Source of the DNA: Anaerolineae bacterium
GTDB taxonomy: Bacteria; Chloroflexota; Anaerolineae; JAAYZQ01
Direction: 5' to 3'
Assembly (NCBI GenBank): GCA_016926595.1
Contig: JAFGOG010000263.1
Location: 1-5,743, forward strand
DNA length: 5,743 nucleotides
The notes beneath the pieces were generated by a model. That model saw only the letters and a program-made list of their open reading frames with translations. It ran no database searches and was not told where the DNA came from. Positions 4,374 through 5,743 of this stretch are shown here, piece after piece; the stretch's first letter is position 1; each line of letters starts with the position of its first letter. Position numbers and translations under genes: made by a program.

Positions 4374-4871
4374 CTAACTACTCCTTTGGCGCTCCCGGTA
4401 GCGTCTCATCACCGCATACGTGTTCGCTAGGCCTAACGACTTTCCTGATCGCGAAACAAACAGGTGCTCGGTCTCGGTAGCGGGCCGTTCCTGTGCTAGG
4501 TATTCTCCCAATCCATTGTGAAGGTACTTGTCTAATCTCGGTAGGTCTTCCCATGTCAAGCTGATAATCGTCGGGATCTTCCAGCCGTCGTCTAGCATGT
4601 TCTGGATAGCTTGATCCCTGAGCCCGTTCTCTGCCTGCCTCTTCTGGACCGATCGGGCCGCGAGCTGGCGATAATGCTCTCGTCCATACCTATCCCGCGT
4701 GCTCTGTCCGGCCTGTCGTCGAATTTCGTCATACTCGCCGCCGTGCAGCTCCATGGTTCTCCTGCCGCCCAGGGCTCCGATCCTCTCATAGAAGCCGTTG
4801 TCGCCGTGGCGCGATTTGGTTGCCGCGCCGCCCAGCTTGCCAGCTCGTTTGTGATGGCTATGATCGGGCAT
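4374..4871 (-). CDS. KGG-repeat protein with a degenerate tyrosine-recombinase-like C-terminus
   Basis: The 165-residue product starts at ATG 4871-4869 with AAGGAGG (4882-4876) 4 nt upstream, about 32 nt after a predicted transcription start. Residues 8-75 carry three KGG-like repeats of about 20 residues: KLGGAATKSRHG..FYERIG, ALGGRRTMELHG..YDEIR and QAGQSTRDRYG..HYRQLA. These GG...HG..(F/Y) repeats occur in small stress-induced KGG proteins. Residues 89-161 resemble the middle of a phage integrase: MLDDGWKIPTIISLTWEDL looks like the box I helix with Lys98 where the catalytic Arg would be, then EYLAQERP and EHLFVSRSGKSL...YAVMRRYRER. The HxxR box and the expected C-terminal Tyr segment are missing, as is the beta-hairpin after box I. 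So it is unlikely to be an active recombinase and may be a DNA-binding remnant or a repurposed regulator. Base composition is less GC-rich than its neighbours. It ends 36 bp before the array promoter. Confidence 0.65.
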   Translation of the reverse strand: MPDHSHHKRAGKLGGAATKSRHGDNGFYERIGALGGRRTMELHGGEYDEIRRQAGQSTRDRYGREHYRQLAARSVQKRQAENGLRDQAIQNMLDDGWKIPTIISLTWEDLPRLDKYLHNGLGEYLAQERPATETEHLFVSRSGKSLGLANTYAVMRRYRERQRSS

Positions 4872-4898
4872 CCGCCCTCCTTCCTTCTCTAGACTGGA

Positions 4899-4915
4899 TA
4901 GCTGTTAATAGTATA
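4899..4915 (-). repeat. Promoter-core repeat, copy 2 (KGG/recombinase-like gene promoter)
   Basis: On the plus strand this reads TAGCTGTTAATAGTATA, the partner of the copy at 4299-4315 and exactly 600 bp away in the same orientation. Conservation extends past the -10 box into the initially transcribed region. This suggests either duplication of a promoter unit or selection on early transcribed bases. Confidence 0.75.
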
Positions 4916-4938
4916 TCCCATGGGTGCATCTTTGTCAA
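4910..4938 (-). promoter_or_regulatory. Consensus sigma-70-type promoter of the KGG/recombinase-like gene
   Basis: On the minus strand TTGACA (4938-4933), a 17-nt spacer and TATACT (4915-4910) are present. The predicted start near 4903 leaves about 32 nt before the ATG at 4871, which includes a strong ribosome binding site. The spacer contains the palindrome CCCATGGG. Confidence 0.8.
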
Positions 4939-5007
4939 ACTGGAAGGTGTTCTTGAAAGGGCTTGTGCTCGCCGCATGCGGTCTCCGCGCCCCGGCCGGG
5001 TGCAGCC

Positions 5008-5047
5008 GCCAGCCGGCCCACCTCTGGTCATAGGTTGGCCGGCTGGC
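5008..5047 (-). terminator. GC-rich hairpin downstream of the ABC-2 permease gene
   Basis: GCCAGCCGGCC (5008-5018) pairs perfectly with GGCCGGCTGGC (5037-5047). After one mismatch, ACC/GGT extends the stem around a 10-nt loop. It lies about 43 bp beyond the minus-strand permease stop. There is no T-run on either strand, so any termination would not be of the classical intrinsic type. Nothing else recognisable is seen in 4940-5089. Confidence 0.45.
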
Positions 5048-5089
5048 ATCGCCGGCGCGCTCGCGTCAGGTCACGTGGTCTGGTGCAGT

Positions 5090-5743
5090 CTAGGCCTCCG
5101 GCAGGGTCTGGGGGCGGCGTCTGAACGGAAGTGACGGCAGGTGCCAGCCGCCCTCGCCAGCTACGCGGATGTCGCGCCGTTGGAATCGCCACCGGGCGAG
5201 CAGGGCCAGCGCGGTGCTGGCTGCCAGCAGGCCGAGGAATGGCGCCCAGTCCAGGCCGCCGAGCGCCTCACCGCCCTGGAAATAGTCGTAGGGCAGGAAT
5301 CGGGCGACTGTCGCCAGGCTTTCGTTCAGGCTGGCCATGGACGAAAGAAAGTAACTGGCAACCAGCACCATGCCGGCCCCCGCCCCTGCCAGCCGGCGAG
5401 CGGGCAGGAGCATGCTCAGCAGCAGCGCCAGCGCCCCGTAGATCAAGGTCTGGGCTAGAAGAGGCAGAAAGGGTAGCGCCATCTGCCCCCAGGTGACGTC
5501 GAGGCTGGAGCCGCCGAGCAGGACGCAGAAACCCAGCCAGCCCAGGATCAGGATGCCGAGGCTTGCCGCCACAAAGGCCAATGCCCGTCCCCAGAAGAGC
5601 CCCGCCCGGCTCACCGGGTGGGCGACGATCAGGTCCAGCCGGCCGTTTTCCTCGTCGCTGGCCAGCAGGCCGCTGCCTGCGATCACGGCAAAGATGCCGA
5701 CGATGACCGGCAGCATGGCAAAGCCGTACATGCCCAGGTAGCC
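5090..5743 (-). CDS. ABC-2 type transporter permease (partial, start outside window)
   Basis: The frame is open to the window edge. Residues G-Y-L-G precede the first in-window ATG (5731-5729), so that Met is probably internal and the gene begins outside. The visible 217 residues contain several hydrophobic segments: MLPVIVGIFAVIAGSGLLA, ALAFVAASLGILILGWLGFC, a third around LLAQTLIYGALALLLSMLL, then AGAGMVLVASYFLSS and APFLGLLAASTALALLA. The hallmark loop S-D-E-E-N-G-R-L-D-L-I-V-A-H-P-V-S-R after the first segment matches the 'EEExGTLDLLLALPVSR' loop of ABC-2 family export permeases of the NosY/GldF-like kind, which contacts the ATPase. The C-terminus is short, basic and cytoplasmic. A cognate ATPase gene would be expected immediately upstream, beyond 5743. 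The substrate is unknown. A 43-bp gap and then a GC-rich hairpin follow the stop codon. Confidence 0.85.
   Translation of the reverse strand, partial: GYLGMYGFAMLPVIVGIFAVIAGSGLLASDEENGRLDLIVAHPVSRAGLFWGRALAFVAASLGILILGWLGFCVLLGGSSLDVTWGQMALPFLPLLAQTLIYGALALLLSMLLPARRLAGAGAGMVLVASYFLSSMASLNESLATVARFLPYDYFQGGEALGGLDWAPFLGLLAASTALALLARWRFQRRDIRVAGEGGWHLPSLPFRRRPQTLPEA

Noticed and set aside
4500..4600. MLDDGWKIPTIISLTWEDLPRLDKYLH considered as the C-terminal HxxR/Tyr boxes of a recombinase (Tyr116 as nucleophile).
   Set aside because: It would require a permuted domain order, the H and R residues are absent, and the LTWEDL text fits the box I helix better.
4991..5000. Palindrome CCCGGCCGGG.
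   Set aside because: It is short and expected by chance in GC-rich intergenic DNA; it has no loop and no positional support.
4820..5134. Plus-strand frames at the 5' side of the KGG/recombinase-like gene and into the intergenic hairpin.
   Set aside because: They lie opposite a better-supported gene, its promoter and a palindrome, and show no domain.
1..5743. CRISPR array, insertion sequence ends and phage attachment repeats.
   Set aside because: I saw no regularly spaced repeats, no transposase and no duplicated tRNA 3' end; the only clear direct repeat is the promoter pair.

Overview
The window looks like a GC-rich bacterial chromosome segment, most likely from the Chloroflexota (Anaerolineae or a relative). 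That placement is an inference. It rests on a free-living bacterial Staygreen/Mg-dechelatase homologue, high-GC coding with non-ATG starts, and consensus sigma-70-type promoters. It cannot be proven from the sequence alone.

Layout. Positions 1-1062 hold the end of an amino-acid ABC-transporter operon on the plus strand: the C-terminus of a periplasmic binding protein, a strong GC-rich hairpin, and a HisM-type permease. A plus-strand Staygreen-family gene (1149-1625) follows. It meets, with a 2-nt gap, a minus-strand pair of a radical SAM enzyme (2441-3664) and an FMN nitroreductase-family protein (1628-2431). That pair is led by a near-consensus promoter at 3737-3765. Positions 3915-4303 form a dense minus-strand structured-RNA unit with its own TTGACA-N17-TATACT promoter. 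In transcription order it holds a leader with hairpins, a degenerate Leu-like tRNA, a 140-nt RNA shaped like a bacterial Y RNA (YrlA-type tRNA mimic), and a tRNA-Asp(GTC) with encoded CCA. Only 2-3 nt separate these units. Upstream of it (4374-4871, minus strand) is a small gene joining KGG-like repeats to a degenerate tyrosine-recombinase-like tail. It is driven by a second consensus promoter whose core repeats the RNA promoter exactly 600 bp away. The window ends (5090-5743, minus) inside an ABC-2 type exporter permease.

How the parts relate. The transporter genes at both ends are ordinary and incomplete here: neither has its ATPase in the window. The radical SAM/nitroreductase pair is a two-gene redox unit of unknown substrate. 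The most notable element is the RNA unit. The middle RNA has the tRNA elbow (T arm, D arm and acceptor-like stem), but the acceptor stem is closed by a loop and the 'anticodon stem' continues into a long helix formed by the RNA's two ends. This is the architecture described for YrlA Y RNAs, the partners of bacterial Ro60. No Ro60 gene lies in the window. The shared promoter element ties the RNA unit to the KGG/recombinase-like gene.
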